From Oreohelix idahoensis (lineage: Eukaryota; Mollusca; Gastropoda; Stylommatophora; Oreohelicidae): 64,000 nucleotides of DNA. The notes below the pieces were generated by a model that was not told the origin of the DNA, searched no databases, and was given only the letters and a program-made list of their open reading frames with translations. This document shows positions 1-11,302 of this stretch, piece by piece. Location of the stretch: positions 247,839-311,838 of the forward strand of contig JAMPIV010008060.1 of the NCBI GenBank assembly GCA_024509875.1, written 5' to 3'. Position 1 is the first letter of the stretch, and every line of letters starts with the position of its first letter. A program made the translations under genes and the position numbers.

Positions 1-170
1 ATTCTTCTTCGTTCACTGCCAGACGTCATCGTGAATATGTTCAAAGAAAGCAGTGATCATCTTGAGGCTGTTGGTATCCGTAGAAGTTTTCCAGGAATGG
101 TACTGATGATGGCCATATGCGCTTTCTCTGTACCTCATATGTTGGGTATCTTTGAAGTAGATGCCCAGGC
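1..170 (-). pseudogene. LINE 3' end, inverted copy
   Basis: Read on the minus strand, this segment encodes the same C-terminal peptide as the LINE at 321-1487 (shared stretch LLQR.PTYE.QRKRIWPS.VPFLE) and ends in the same GAA-rich tail at the window edge. It is a second, strongly 5'-truncated copy of the same I-superfamily family, head to head with its neighbour. The cysteine of the terminal CP motif is replaced by tyrosine and the frame degrades afterwards. The 150 bases between the two copies are not recognised. Confidence 0.7.
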
Positions 171-320
171 ACTAATTCTGTCTGCTGTGGTAATTTGAAA
201 TCATTTCCATTCCATGTCAATGACATTGGATCTTTGTTGTCAAACTGATCATTATTTGGTGTCAATGGTCTATGCACCACAACACAATTCAAAGGTCTGC
301 GTTCAACACCCATTGCAGAG

Positions 321-1487
321 TTGGAAAAGATTACTCACCTCCATCCTATGGAGGATATAAGAGATAGCAGAGCCCAGCAACAAGCCGAGAAATTCAGGAG
401 GCTGATAGACCACCCAATGCACCAGAGAATAAATGGACTTGGAAGGGGAAGACTGAAGCGAAGCAACTTTGTAGAGACAGTCAAAACAAAGATGAGAGCA
501 GACCCCATAAACGCAATATCAACAGCTACACCAATATGTACAGCACACAAGCTACCAATTTGGAAACAAGAGTGCTTCTCTGAAATGATAGAAAACGTTC
601 CTGGTATTGAGAGAAAGAACAGCCAAAATGAAAGAGAAAGGAGAGTCCTAACCACAAAATATATAGAGAAACATTACCCAAGCAACACCTGGATCCATGC
701 ATACACAGATGGATCAGCAACTAATGCAACAGAAGATGGGGGTGCAGGAGTCTTCCTGAGCTTAAGCAATGGCACACTAAAAAAGATAGCAGTCGCAACA
801 GGAAAATTTTCAAGTAACTTCAGAGCAGAGGCAGAGGCCCTAAAAACTGCATCAGAAATTCTAATGACAGAAGAAAGCTCAGAGAGACCAGTAGCTATCT
901 TCTCAGATGCGCTCTCAGTGATTACAACGCTGAAGAATCAAAATAATGCTGAACTGGATGACTTAAGAGTAACACTTCACAGACTATGTCAGCAATACAA
1001 AAGAGTCGTGATACAGTGGATCCCTTCTCACTGCAACATCCCTGGAAATGAAGAGGCTGACAGATTGGCAAAGGAAGGGGGAAAGCTTCCTCAACTTGAC
1101 ACAAACATAACTTATGAGGAGGCCAAGAGTTTTATCAAGCGCAGGTACAGGCACAAGTGGGAAGAAGAGCATCCAGGCCACACACAAAATGATCCATATT
1201 ACCAGCTCAGCAGAAGTGAACAAGTGGTAATCTTAAGATTTCGCACAGGTCATAACAGATTGAGATACCATCTATTCAACAAATTAAAGATAGGAACTAC
1301 TGATGAGTGTGACTGTGGCACTGATAAAATTACCGCTGAACATCTGCTTCAAAGGTGCCCAACATATGAGGAACAGAGAAAACGCATTTGGCCATCACCA
1401 GTACCATTCCTGGAGAAAAACTACGGAGATATCAACAGCCTTAGGTTGACCACTGCTTTCTTTGAACTTATTCAAGTTGACATCTGA
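321..1487 (+). CDS. LINE ORF2 C-terminal part: RNase H and zinc-knuckle-like tail
   Basis: Open frame with no genuine start, the 3' part of a non-LTR retrotransposon polyprotein. An RNase H domain covers about residues 120-250. Visible acidic residues are D130 in YTDGS, E170/E172 in FRAEAEAL, D196 in FSDAL and D247 in NEEADRLA, the usual DEDD pattern. A cysteine-histidine cluster follows near the end (CDCG, then H and CP). RNase H after RT is typical of the I superfamily. RT is absent, so the copy is 5'-truncated and not autonomous. A GAA-repeat tail follows at about 1492-1509. The RNase H frame is uninterrupted, so the insertion is fairly young. Confidence 0.85.
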   Translation: MEKITHLHPMEDIRDSRAQQQAEKFRRLIDHPMHQRINGLGRGRLKRSNFVETVKTKMRADPINAISTATPICTAHKLPIWKQECFSEMIENVPGIERKNSQNERERRVLTTKYIEKHYPSNTWIHAYTDGSATNATEDGGAGVFLSLSNGTLKKIAVATGKFSSNFRAEAEALKTASEILMTEESSERPVAIFSDALSVITTLKNQNNAELDDLRVTLHRLCQQYKRVVIQWIPSHCNIPGNEEADRLAKEGGKLPQLDTNITYEEAKSFIKRRYRHKWEEEHPGHTQNDPYYQLSRSEQVVILRFRTGHNRLRYHLFNKLKIGTTDECDCGTDKITAEHLLQRCPTYEEQRKRIWPSPVPFLEKNYGDINSLRLTTAFFELIQVDI

Positions 1488-1524
1488 CGGTGAACGAAGA
1501 AGAAGAAAATGGTCAGCGTGCTCT

Positions 1525-1685
1525 CTTAATGGGTGTTCAATCTACCTTTCGCTGTGCAATGTACGCCTTTTCAGTATTTTCCGGAAAATATGCAATGGAA
1601 AGATTGCAAATCATGCACGTTCTTTAAATAAATGTTCAATTTAATTTTCACGGTGCAATGTGCACCTTTTGCGAATTTTCCCTCG
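1525..1685 (+). repeat. Two imperfect ~100-bp repeats upstream of the RLE LINE
   Basis: The phrases at 1529-1580 and 1629-1680 are alike (TGTTCAAT, then GTGCAATGT, then ATTTTCC) with a period near 100 bp. The second ends 18 bp before the ATG at 1699. They probably form the LINE 5' UTR or promoter, since 5' UTR repeats are common in non-LTR elements. Function is inferred only from position. Confidence 0.5.
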
Positions 1686-1698
1686 TAATTAGTATATT

Positions 1699-2319
1699 AT
1701 GGAATCGACCAGACCCATTACACGGACTTCGAGCTCTGAACAACGGCTGGAGTTTCCATGTGCCTGTGGTAGGGAATTCTCTACTCAGAGAGGAATGAAA
1801 ATCCACAGAACGAAAAAGGGGTGTGGGAGGTCATCAGCGGGAGATCAACAGCGCTCTGTCTCGACGGATAAGACGTTAGAAGAACGCAGCCAGGAGTCAA
1901 TCCACAGTGCTGAGTACATTCAAGTTGATCTGCCTGATGATGATCTTACACACTTCTTGGACGGGAAGAGAGATGCAATCAAGTTTCCACCTGCCAGTGC
2001 AAAAGGGCTTTGGGAACAGCTGGACGAAGCCTTGGCAAAAGAGTTGGATAACAACCTGAAGCAGATAACTTTGGAGAAGAAGCTGGAAATCTTCGGCGAC
2101 ATAATATATCTGCACTGTCGCAAAGTGTTCGGAGAGAGGGAGGCAAGGGAAAGTAACCCACCACGAAAAAGTAGAAGACAAATTAAAATAGAAGAAATCA
2201 GGAAACAGAAGAAGCATGCCCGAAAACTGTTCAAGAACGCAGTTGCCGCAGAGAAGGAAGGGTTACGACAGGTTTGGGAGCACCTGAAAGGCCAACATAA
2301 TGCCCTTTGTAGAGCATAA
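1699..2319 (+). CDS. RLE LINE N-terminal region with C2H2 zinc finger
   Basis: True ATG at 1699. Residues ~20-42 form a zinc finger (CACGREFSTQRGMKIH followed by a distal C), the DNA-binding module that RLE LINEs use for target choice. A charged region rich in Lys and Arg follows (residues ~150-195) and looks helical. The frame ends in TAA at 2317-2319, and the RT part continues in the next few bases, so this stop is probably a decay mutation within one former polyprotein. The codons after the stop (2323 on) are contiguous in sense. Confidence 0.7.
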   Translation: MESTRPITRTSSSEQRLEFPCACGREFSTQRGMKIHRTKKGCGRSSAGDQQRSVSTDKTLEERSQESIHSAEYIQVDLPDDDLTHFLDGKRDAIKFPPASAKGLWEQLDEALAKELDNNLKQITLEKKLEIFGDIIYLHCRKVFGEREARESNPPRKSRRQIKIEEIRKQKKHARKLFKNAVAAEKEGLRQVWEHLKGQHNALCRA

Positions 2320-2322
2320 AGG

Positions 2323-2738
2323 TTGTGCAGGAAGAAAAGGAAGACTCGAATGGATAGGGAAAGATTCTTCAGGGAGCCCTTCAAGTTTGCCAAAAAACTG
2401 TTTGAGCAGCCACGGTCGGGTATGCTAAACATCAGGAAAGAAGACCTGGAAGAACACCTTGGAATGACATATTCAGATGGTCGCAAAGATGAGCCGCTCA
2501 GCTGCATGGCAGGCCTTAAATGGCCGAGTAAGCCAGGAGCTGAATTTAACACCAAGCCCCTAACGGTGCAAGAGGTAGAAAGCATTGTCCAGAAAGCTCG
2601 GTGCAAGTCAGCTCCAGTTCCTATTGGTGTTCCATATGTGGTGTATAAGAGATGCCCTGAGGTGCTCAAACGACTGCTCCGTTTACTGAAGAGTGCGTGG
2701 AAAACCCAGCTTGTAAGCAAGGAATGGAGAAAGGCGAA
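2323..2738 (+). pseudogene. RLE LINE, segment just before RT, cut by SINE cluster
   Basis: Continues the LINE polyprotein (phrases such as NTKPLTVQEVESIVQKAR and a KRCPEVLKRL helix, typical of the region upstream of RT motif 1). It stops at 2738 because a 1.8-kb SINE cluster was inserted. The sentence resumes at 4582 with VYIPKE and QFRPMSLL, the RT domain entry motif. Confidence 0.7.
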
Positions 2739-4565
2739 TTAATATTAGACAAACATAAAGGTATGTTTTCAGGCACTCGTAAGAAATAAAGAAGTAGAAC
2801 ACTTAGACAAAAGAAAAACAACAGACGTGAGTGGCTTACCTAGGGTTCGAACCCCGTACGACAACACCGCCTAGCTATACAAGCGAATCACACTAACCTC
2901 ACGGCCAGCTAGGCATCCCCAAAAAAGGATGCTTTACTGACCGGTCATCAGTGCGAAACACAAGACAACACCGGAAGTTTACAATGGGCACCTCAGCCTA
3001 TTAATGACGCAATCACTTCTGTTGTTCCTCTATTCTGCAGTATATGTCAGTCCAAACAAGACAAAGACCTTGATACTGTGTCCAGTAAATGATAGAAGAC
3101 TTAAGGACAGTAGTATAGAACAGAGGGTAGGTTTCTGGTATTGTATGAGCATTAATAACACACAAGGAAGGGAAACCCGAGGCCTGTAAACAGTAAATTA
3201 ATATTAGACAAACATAAAGGTATGTTTTCAGGCACTCGTAAGAAATAAAGAAGTAGAACACTTAGACAACAGAAAAAAAAACAGACGTGAGTGGCTTACC
3301 CAGGGTTCGAACCCCGTACCTTCCGTACGACAACACCGCCTAGCTATACAAGCGAATAACACTAACCTCACGGCCAGCTAGGCATCCCCAAAAAAGGATG
3401 CTTTACTGACCGGTCATCAGTGCGAAACACAAGACAACACCGGAAGTTTACAATGGGCATAAACCAGAAACCAGAAACCTACCCTCTGTTCTATACTACT
3501 GTCCTTAAATCTTCTATCATTTACTGGACACAGTATCAAGGTCTTTGTTTTGTTTGGACTGACATATACTGCAGAATAGAGGAACAACAGAAGTAATTGC
3601 ATCATTACAACACCGGAAGTTTACAATGGGCATAAACCAGAAACCAGAAACCTACCCTCTGTTCTATACTACTGTCCTTAAATCTTCTATCATTTACTGG
3701 ACACAGTATCAAGGTCTTTGTTTTGTTTGGACTGACATATACTGCAGAATAGAGGAACAACAGAAGTAATTGCATCATTAATAGGCTGAGGTGCCCATTG
3801 TAAACTACCAGTGTTGTCTTGTGTTTCGCACTGATGACCGGTCAGTAAAGCATCCTTTTTTGGGGATGCCTAGCTGGCAGTGAGGTTAGTGTGATTCGCT
3901 TGTATAGCTAGGCGGTGTTGTCGTACGGAAGGTACGGGGTTCGAACCCTGGGTAAGCCACTCACGTCTGTTGTTTTTCTGTTGTCTAAGTGTTCTACTTC
4001 TTTATTTCTTACGAGTGCCTGAAAACATACCTTTATGTTTGTCTAATATTAATTTACTGTTTACAGGCCTCGGGTTTCCCTTCCTTATGTGTTATTAATG
4101 TTCATACAATACCAGAAACCTACCCTCTGTTCTATACTACTGTCCTTAAGTCTTCTATCATTTACTGGACACAGTATCAAGGTCTTTGTCTTGTTTGGAC
4201 TGACATATACTGCAGAATAGAGGAACAACAGAAATGATTGCGTCATTAATAGGCTGAGGTGCCCATTGTAAACTTCCGGTGTTGTCTTGTGTTTCGCACT
4301 GATGACCGGTCAGTAAAGCATCCTTTTTTGGGGATGCCTAGCTGGCCGTGAGGTTAGTGTGATTCGCTTGTATAGCTAGGCGGTGTTGTCGTACGGAAGG
4401 TACGGGGTTCGAACCCTGGGTAAGCCACTCACGTCTGTTATTTTTTCTGTTGTCTAAGTGTTCTATTTCTTTATTTCTTACGAGTGCCTGAAAACATACC
4501 TTTATGTTTGTCTAATATTAATTTAATGTTTACAGGCCTCGGGTTTCCCTTCCTTATGTGTTATT
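2739..4565. mobile_element. Palindromic cluster of tRNA-derived SINEs in the RLE LINE
   Basis: A 1,827-bp insert flanked by a perfect 16-bp direct repeat (AATGGAGAAAGGCGAA at 2723-2738 and 4566-4581). It contains at least four copies of one SINE: two on the minus strand (2739-~3195 and ~3196-3460), then two on the plus strand (~3780-4090 and ~4245-4565). Each has a tRNA-like head with a B box (GGTTCGAACCC) and an A-box-like TGGCNGTGAGG. The middle (3462-3780) holds two direct copies of a ~140-bp segment. The long TSD fits target-primed reverse transcription. Inverted halves make the insert a large near-palindrome. Confidence 0.75.
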
Positions 4566-4581
4566 AATGGAGAAAGGCGAA

Positions 4582-5413
4582 CGGAGTCTACATCCCGAAG
4601 GAGCAAAATTCCACAGACATCAGTCAGTTCAGGCCAATGTCACTACTCAATGTGGAAGGGAAGATATTCTTCTCAGTGATGGCGAAAAGACTCACTACAT
4701 ACCTCCTGGCAAATGGGTACATTGACACTAACATTCAGAAAGGAAGTATCCCAGGTACACCAGTATGTCTAGAGCATGCCACAATGATCTGGGAAGCAAT
4801 CCAAAAGGCAAAGTCTGACAGAACAAACCTCCATGTAATCTGGTTGGATTTAGCGAATGCTTATGGATCCGTTCCACACCAGATGTTGTGGCAGGCCCTA
4901 GAAATGTATTATGTTCCACAAGAGATTGCAGCAATGCTGAAGCTGTATTTCGCAGGGTTTGCTGTCAGGTTTTCAACCAGAGAGTACACAACGAAGTGGA
5001 TTGGCCTTGAAGTTGGAATTGCGATGGGATGTACCATCTCTCCGATACTATCCGTGATGGCTATGCAGGTAATCCTCAATGCGGCTGAAGGAATGGCTAT
5101 AGGTCCAAAGCTCGGTGGAATGTGTCACATGCCACCGCTCAAAGCATTCATGGATGAAACAACAATTCTGACATCAGATGAACATCAGGCCCGGAGGATG
5201 TTAGCACGCCTGGATGAACTAGTCAGCTGGTGCAGAATGAGCTTCAAACCCAAGAAGTCGAGAAGCCTATCAGTCAGGAAAGGGAAGATAGCAGAGGTCA
5301 TATTCACGGTTTCCAACCAAAGAATCCCTACTGTCATTGAGGAACCTGTTAAAAGTCTTGGCAGGGTGTACGATGCCTCATTAAAGACTCAAAGGCAGTG
5401 CAACAGACAATAG
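4582..5413 (+). pseudogene. RLE LINE reverse transcriptase domain
   Basis: RT domain resuming after the SINE cluster. From the Met at 4637, motif A is at residues 70-80 (LDLANAYGSVPH, D71) and the motif B region is AMGCTISPILS. Motif C is FMDE at residues 171-174, where catalytic RTs have two consecutive aspartates. The second Asp is therefore Glu, which would be expected to cripple polymerisation. The frame ends at a stop at 5411-5413 and several stops follow before the next open segment at 5581. Inactive copy. Confidence 0.8.
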
Positions 5414-5580
5414 AAATGGCAGACAGAGGGCTACAGATCATAGACCAAAGCAGAATCCTGGGAAAGTTCAAACTGTGGTGCCTCCAGTTCATGTTGATAC
5501 CGAAGTTGCTGTGGCCACTGCTTATATATGAAATAAGCACAAGTACAGTGTAAGCCATAGAGCAGAAGGTCAACAAGTTC

Positions 5581-6703
5581 ATGAGAAAATGGCTAGGGGT
5601 ACCACCAGGTCTGTCAGATGTAGCACTGTACTGCAAAAAGTCAAAACTTCTGCTTCCTTTCAAGTCAGTTGTTGAAGAGTACAAAGTTGGAAAGGCAAGG
5701 CTTGCAATGATGCTACGCGAGTCAGCTGATGACGTGGTTAAGTCTATTCAGCCCACACTGAAAACGGGAAGGAAGTGGAAAGTGGAAGAAGCTGTTGATG
5801 CTGCCCAAGAGACACTCAAACTGAGGGAGGTAATCGGATACACACAAACGAATAGACGGGGATTTGGTCATGGAGACATCCGCTGGTGGTCCAAGGCATC
5901 AAGCAGGGAGCGCAGAGACATGGTAGTTCAGGAGATACGAGGAGCTGAGAATGATAAGAGGTTGCAAAAAAGCAGTGCAGCAGGTCCAACAAGGCCAATG
6001 GACTACATGGGAAGGAGCCCTGCAGAGGTCCTTGACATGGAATGATATATGGCATATGGCACCTCTTAGGCTCAGCTTCGTTGTCAGATCACTCTATGAC
6101 CTGCTGCCGTCGGCCACCAACCTTGTGAAATGGGGAAAGTCGGATGATGAGCAGTGCCCCCTGTGCCAGGGGAGGCAGACACTAGAACACGTGCTCTCGG
6201 CGTGTAAGGTGTCATTAGGGCAAGGGCGATACACTTGGCGCCATAACAAAGTGCTAAATGAGCTTGCTGCGACAATAGATCTGGCAAGGATGAAGGCGAA
6301 TAGCAAACCCAGGCCGAGCACCGCAAATACTTACTTTCTGAGGGCAGGAAAGTCAGCCCACCCCAAACCGAATAAACCTGGTAGCATTTTACCATCTCTT
6401 CTTGACTGTGCAAACGATTGGGAGATGGCGGTAGACCTACCTGGACGAGGGGCATATCCAGAGAGTATCCGAAAATCGCGGAGACGGCCGGATATAGTGC
6501 TTCATTCTTCAGCAACGCTTCAGATCATACTGATTGAACTGACCGTGCCATTTGAATCCAGATTAGACGAGCAACATTCGTTCAAAGCGGCCAAGTATAG
6601 TGATCTGGCCGCGGATCTGAGACACGATGGTTTCACTGCAAGGTCTTGGCTGTTGAAGTGGGAGCAAGAGGGCTTGTGGCTGCATCAGTGTATGATCTAT
6701 TGA
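5581..6703 (+). pseudogene. RLE LINE C-terminal region: CCHC motif and restriction-like endonuclease
   Basis: Two overlapping frames (5581-6045 and 5951-6703) cover one former reading frame broken by a frameshift near 5950-6045. In the second segment a CCHC motif is visible (C69, C72, H80, C85). It is followed by a PD-(D/E)XK-type nuclease: RRPD (D181), then ILIELTVPFE (E196) about 15 residues later, and KYSDLAADL. This is the RLE that nicks target DNA in R2-like elements. The catalytic residues are present, but the frameshift upstream would prevent a complete protein. Confidence 0.75.
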
Positions 6704-7540
6704 AACTGTTGGGGCTGAGGGGACAGTCGAGAACAAGGACACTGAATAGGCTTAGTGAAACTGCCGAAAAGGCATCAGGCTGGCTGTGGAACAACCGCAA
6801 TGGGCAATGGAGATCGTAACAATAAACGCTGCGGTACAGAAAACACTACGAATTTTTAAGTCCACAATACGCTGAGTTTTGTGGTGGACTAGTGAACGGG
6901 CTGCGACAGGCGGTGTATACTATAAGGGGTGTCAGTATCAAAAGTCCAGTGGGGAACGCGCAGTGGCTAGACTCGTTGACTTCGTGATGGTGTCTGAGTG
7001 TGTGCGACGGAACGAACGGAATAATTTGTCTTCTCTTTGTTACTTTCACAATTGCCTCCACGGCTGGCGGAGTTGTGGATTTTAAAGTTGCTACCATAAG
7101 TGAAATGGGTTCATTTTCGATACAAGACAACAGGAAGCTGAGACGTTTGGGAGTCATGACCCAAGTGGGCCCGCCCCCCTTAGAGTGTAAAGGAGTATAT
7201 AGGGCCGAAACACTTGTCGGACGGGGGACTTCTTCTGATGATCAGATTGCTTCCTGTTGTATCGCTCTGTAAAGAGTTTCCTATCATCTTATGGAATAGA
7301 GAATGTCATTTCTTGATTTCATTAACACATGTGTAAACATTAACATATTCGTGTGGTTTCAGTAATGAATATGTGAATAATAAACAAATTGGTTGCAGGT
7401 TGTGTCGTGAAAGTGACTGCTCCAGTGACAGCACTTGTTAGACTGCCTGTATAGTTGGACGGAGCGAGACGAAGTAGTCAATCGTATGAAGCGAGATTTC
7501 ATCGCTGGAGCATTTCTTGGTTATCATGCATTTCTTTTGT
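6704..7540. other. LINE 3' UTR and unassigned sequence
   Basis: The first ~130 bp are probably the 3' end of the RLE LINE. The rest has short open frames without recognisable domains. I see no RNA gene or promoter in it. Confidence 0.4.
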
Positions 7541-7543
7541 CTA

Positions 7544-7810
<267 letters not shown>

Positions 7811-7814
7811 CTTT

Positions 7815-8040
7815 TCATTGAATCGTGCGAGTTTCCACCATTTATCTCATCATTATGTGACGTATTCTCTCCAGAACGTTGTCTCCATTACAGCTGCTCT
7901 GAACGCATCACGATTCTGGGCAAGTCGACCTGCATCATCCAAAGACAAGTTCAGACTCTCTGTGATGTCCTGGATCCACCGTCGTCTAGGTCGTCCACGT
8001 CCCCTTTTTTCCAGGGACCATGCCTTCCATTACTAATTTT
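7815..8040 (-). pseudogene. APE-type LINE ORF2 C-terminal fossil
   Basis: On the minus strand the sequence reads as the tail of a LINE ORF2: GRGRPRRRWIQDI, then a segment with RDAFRAAVMETTFW, then stops. The arginine-rich GRP..RW motif is common at the C-terminus of RTE/jockey-like ORF2 proteins. No RT motif is left. The LINE/microsatellite junction at ~7810 suggests the TA tract may be the expanded 3' tail. Confidence 0.55.
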
Positions 8041-8329
8041 TCCAGACTATTATATCTTTTTATATGACCGAAAAATTTCAGCTTCCTTATTGCGATTGTA
8101 TTTAGGAGTCAATTTTCCTCTACGTTTAGTGAGTGCAGTACTTCTCTGTTGGTCTTTATTCTGTCCAGGGTATTCTCAACATCCTTCTGTGGCATTTCAT
8201 TTCGAATGGTGTAATCTTTTTTCCATTTATCTAATCACGGGAATTAAACTTTTTTTTTTCTCTTTTTGCTAGAATATTCGGTGGAGTAGGCAGCAGAAGT
8301 AAATTAAAACAGAGAAAGTTGGTTTGTCA

Positions 8330-8620
8330 ACATTATAGGCTCTAAAATAGATTAACAGCAAAGTAAAATTGCAAGCTATAAAACGGTTTAGCAACATAAG
8401 GGAGTTGTAAGCTATAACATGGCTTTACAACACATTATAGTTACAAGCCATAAAATGGTTGGACAACATAATAGAGAAGCAGGTTCTAAAATGAATTGGC
8501 AACACAATAGAGTTGCTAGCTCTTGAAATAGTTAGACAACATAACAGTTGCAAGCTTTAAAATGGTTACACACTCTAATATGGTATGAAAACATTATAGA
8601 GCTGCAATCTCTAAACAGCA
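8330..8620. repeat. Degenerate ~45-bp tandem repeats
   Basis: Recurring phrases AAGC(T)ATAAAATGGTT and ACAACATAATAGAG spaced roughly 40-50 bp apart, about six imperfect units. AT-rich and non-coding. Not assigned to a known satellite. Confidence 0.55.
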
Positions 8621-8833
8621 AACAATATTTCTGAAATAAATCACTAACGCAAGAAAAAAACACACGCTGTGGAAATCAGTTGACAGCCTTACAAGGCAAC
8701 CCTTATTTTGGAATCCACAAGACACAGAGGGGACCCAAAGGAACACGGAAAGAGAATAGAAGACACATTAAAAAGATAAACAAGACATAAAAAGTAATTG
8801 TAAAGATGGTGTAAGACGGGAGCTATAAACACA

Positions 8834-9449
8834 TTGGTCTCCAACATGATCATCGAAAAGCGATATTGGTCTGGCATCAAAGAAAAGTTGGCCACTCGAA
8901 AAGCAGCAGCTGAGAGACTTTTTCAGGCCATAAATCGAGGATTCATCAGTAAGAGAGAGGTTGGTAAGAAAACGAAGATGGCTCTATACCGCTCCACCTA
9001 TGTCCCAGTCTTGACGTATGAATGCGAGTCATGGGCAATGACTACAACCAACAAAAGCCATATCCAAACCTCAGAAATGAGGTATCTGAGGAAAGTGGTT
9101 GAAGTAACAAGAAGAGACGTGGTCCGCAACCAGACGATACGTCAAGGCCTAAAATCCCACCCCCAGCAGACCCAAGTAGAACAGTCCCAACTAAGATGGT
9201 TTGGCCATGTCTGCGGAATGGGAGAAGATCAGCTACCACGACAAGCATGGGAAACTAAGAGCTAGGGATCCAGACCTCCAGGACGACCCAGAGTCCGCTG
9301 GGAGGACAACATTAGACAATCTTTGAAGGACCGAGGATTAGAATGGAACCATGCCAGGAGGAAGACAGCTGATAGGATAATCTGGCGCTCTCTCTTCCAA
9401 ATCTCTACACCTCACGGTAGATGGGGAACAACTAAGTAAGTAAGATGCG
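8834..9449 (+). pseudogene. LINE ORF2 3' end (family with TTACTTACTTAG tail)
   Basis: Encodes the C-terminal region of a LINE ORF2: YRSTYVPVLTYECESWAM, MRYLRKVVEVTRRDVVRNQ, QLRWFGHVCGM and, after a TAG at ~9263, GRPRVRWEDNIRQSLKDRG. These are the usual landmarks downstream of RT in jockey/RTE-like elements. It ends in AAGTAAGTAAG. The same family supplies the fragments at 9450-9678, 15507-15729, 18810-18961 and 43278-43740, so it is abundant in this genome. Confidence 0.75.
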
Positions 9450-9678
9450 ACAGTTCTGTATTTCAGAGCTGGCATTTGCTGTGATTGCTAAATCAGAGGC
9501 GCATCTCCAATCCAACCTGCAAGTCTGGAAGGAAGAGCTGGAGAAGAGAGGGATGGTCATAAGCAGCTCTAACACAAAATCCATGGTGATATCACGAGAA
9601 GAAAGAAGGCATCAGATTAAGCTGGGAGAACAGGTCCTGGAGCAGGTCGGCCACTTTAAATACCTCGGAACAACTTGA
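9450..9678 (+). pseudogene. LINE RT C-terminal fragment
   Basis: Encodes AVIAKSEAHLQSNLQ..LEKRGM and VGHFKYLGTT, the region just after the RT YADD motif and the start of the thumb. The aspartates of motif C are replaced (ELAFAVIA). In a full element this segment would lie upstream of the 8834-9449 region, yet here it lies downstream, so it is a separate or rearranged copy. Confidence 0.65.
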
Positions 9679-10372
9679 AGCAAACACAGTAATTGTCTTT
9701 GCTTGTCACTAACGACACAAAACGCAAAGTTGACTAAGGGAAGTAGTCATTAAAATAGATAAGATTATGAGAAAACCATATATACCTGTACCAAGATGAG
9801 TCAGTGGTTGAATGAATCAGATTAGAATGTTTACATTCCAGGCAAACATTCTGTGCTCGATTCCGTGCAAACGCTTCTTTTACTTAATTATTTATTTTAT
9901 TCTATTAATTCAGTAATGTGTCTGCAGTTTTTAAATGTAATTTTTGTTAATTATAGTTTCTAAGTGTCTGTATGTGTTGATGGGCTTATGTGCTCGGTGG
10001 AAGATAAAAGGTAGGGGAATATGAAGAGAAAAAAACACTGAATACAGGAGAGATGCTGTTATTCTGGGGATATAAGACAAATATCGCTCACCATAATTGT
10101 TTACCGTTTTTTTTTTGACGGGTTATTTGTTAGGAACAGGCTATTTCATGGTAGAAGGACCCTGCTGTGGAACATGTCTGGAGAAGAACAGCTTAGCACA
10201 GTATGTGCTAACATGCAAGAAATATGAACAGCACAGAACATCACTCATGGAATACTTGAGGGAGCAAAACTCATAATCACCATCGCAAGAAACTGTACTA
10301 AAAATAGACCCACCCAGGAAGCTACACAATGAAATAAAATGTTATATTACAAAGACAAGAACTAACATATCT
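9679..10372. other. No recognisable feature
   Basis: AT-rich sequence with no supported gene, RNA or repeat, apart from a short poly-T run at ~10110. Confidence 0.5.
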
Positions 10373-10763
10373 AACTGACAATGATACCAGACTAACTGAC
10401 AATGATACCAGACTAACTGACAATGATACCAGACTAACTGACAATGATACCAGACTAACTGACAATGATACCAGACTAACTGACAATGATACCAGACTAA
10501 CTGACAATGATACCAGACTAACTGACAATGATACCAGACTAACTGACAATGATACCAGACTAACTGACAATGATACCAGACTAACTGTCAATGATACCAG
10601 ACTAACTGACAATGATACCAGACTAACTGACAATGATACCAGACTAACTGTCAATGATACCAGACTAACTGACAATGATACCAGACTAACTGTCAATGAT
10701 ACCAGACTAACTGACAATGATACCAGACTAACTGTCAATGATACCAGACTAACTGACAATGAT
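10373..10763. repeat. 21-bp minisatellite, about 18 units
   Basis: Tandem array of the unit ACTGACAATGATACCAGACTA, with a recurring A-to-T variant (CTGTCAATG) in alternate units of the right half. The period is a multiple of three, so it translates in some frames as a repeat of Val-Ser-Leu. There is no start or flanking coding sequence to support a real protein. Confidence 0.97.
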
Positions 10764-11291
10764 AAAGGAAGAAGACAGTACTAAAAAATATCCTTCCCCC
10801 AACATCACTATGAGAAGGGGAAAAAAAAACTACCAGTACTAAAAACTCAAAATATGTCCAGAAGATACATTTAAGATTTGTCAACTGCAGTAAAACAAAA
10901 AATATAGGAAGATGCTGTAAAGCAAAACCTACAAACTACTCAAAATGCAACAGGGTTTGGAGAGATTAGCCTAGGAATACGGAAGGTGCTGCAGCCCTCG
11001 CTAATCCTCTTATCTAAGGTTATCATATAACCTCTATGATATTGCTGGATCTGAAATTTGTTTAATAAGTTTTAAATCGATGCTATCACCATATTAAAAC
11101 ATTACATTATATGTGCTATTCATCCATAGTATGCTAATCTGCATCCCTGTCTGAGGAGGTGAAAAGGGAAAGAAAATAAAATAAACAAGAATTAGTTTTT
11201 ACGGAGCCAGCTGGACACATTTTACATATAAATTTGATGCAGTATTCAATAGCAGGAAACAGATAGCTGTAGTATTACAATTTATCTTTGC
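10764..11291. other. No recognisable feature
   Basis: AT-rich non-coding sequence between the minisatellite and a SINE. Nothing supported. Confidence 0.5.
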
Positions 11292-11302
11292 TCTATACAC
11301 AG

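Larger units (their letters stand above)
1699..6840 (+). mobile_element. RLE-type non-LTR retrotransposon (R2/NeSL/HERO-like), degenerate
   Basis: From left to right: a C2H2 zinc finger near the N-terminus, a linker, RT split by a SINE cluster at 2739-4565, a CCHC motif, and a PD-(D/E)XK restriction-like endonuclease. This order is that of single-ORF, site-preferring LINEs of the R2/NeSL/HERO group rather than APE-type LINEs. Stops or frameshifts separate 1699-2319, 2323-2738, 4582-5413, 5581-6045 and 5951-6703. Clade assignment would need a tree of the RT domain. Confidence 0.75.

Noticed and set aside
2840..2925. tRNA gene candidates (GGTTCGAA boxes here and at 3900-3960, 11300-11375, 13300-13355, 41700-41790)
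   Set aside because: Each is the head of a SINE with body, tail and often a TSD, and the cloverleaf is not well formed, so they are not functional tRNA genes.
10322..10759. 145-residue repetitive Val-Ser-Leu protein
   Set aside because: Direct translation of the 21-bp minisatellite with no supporting flanks.
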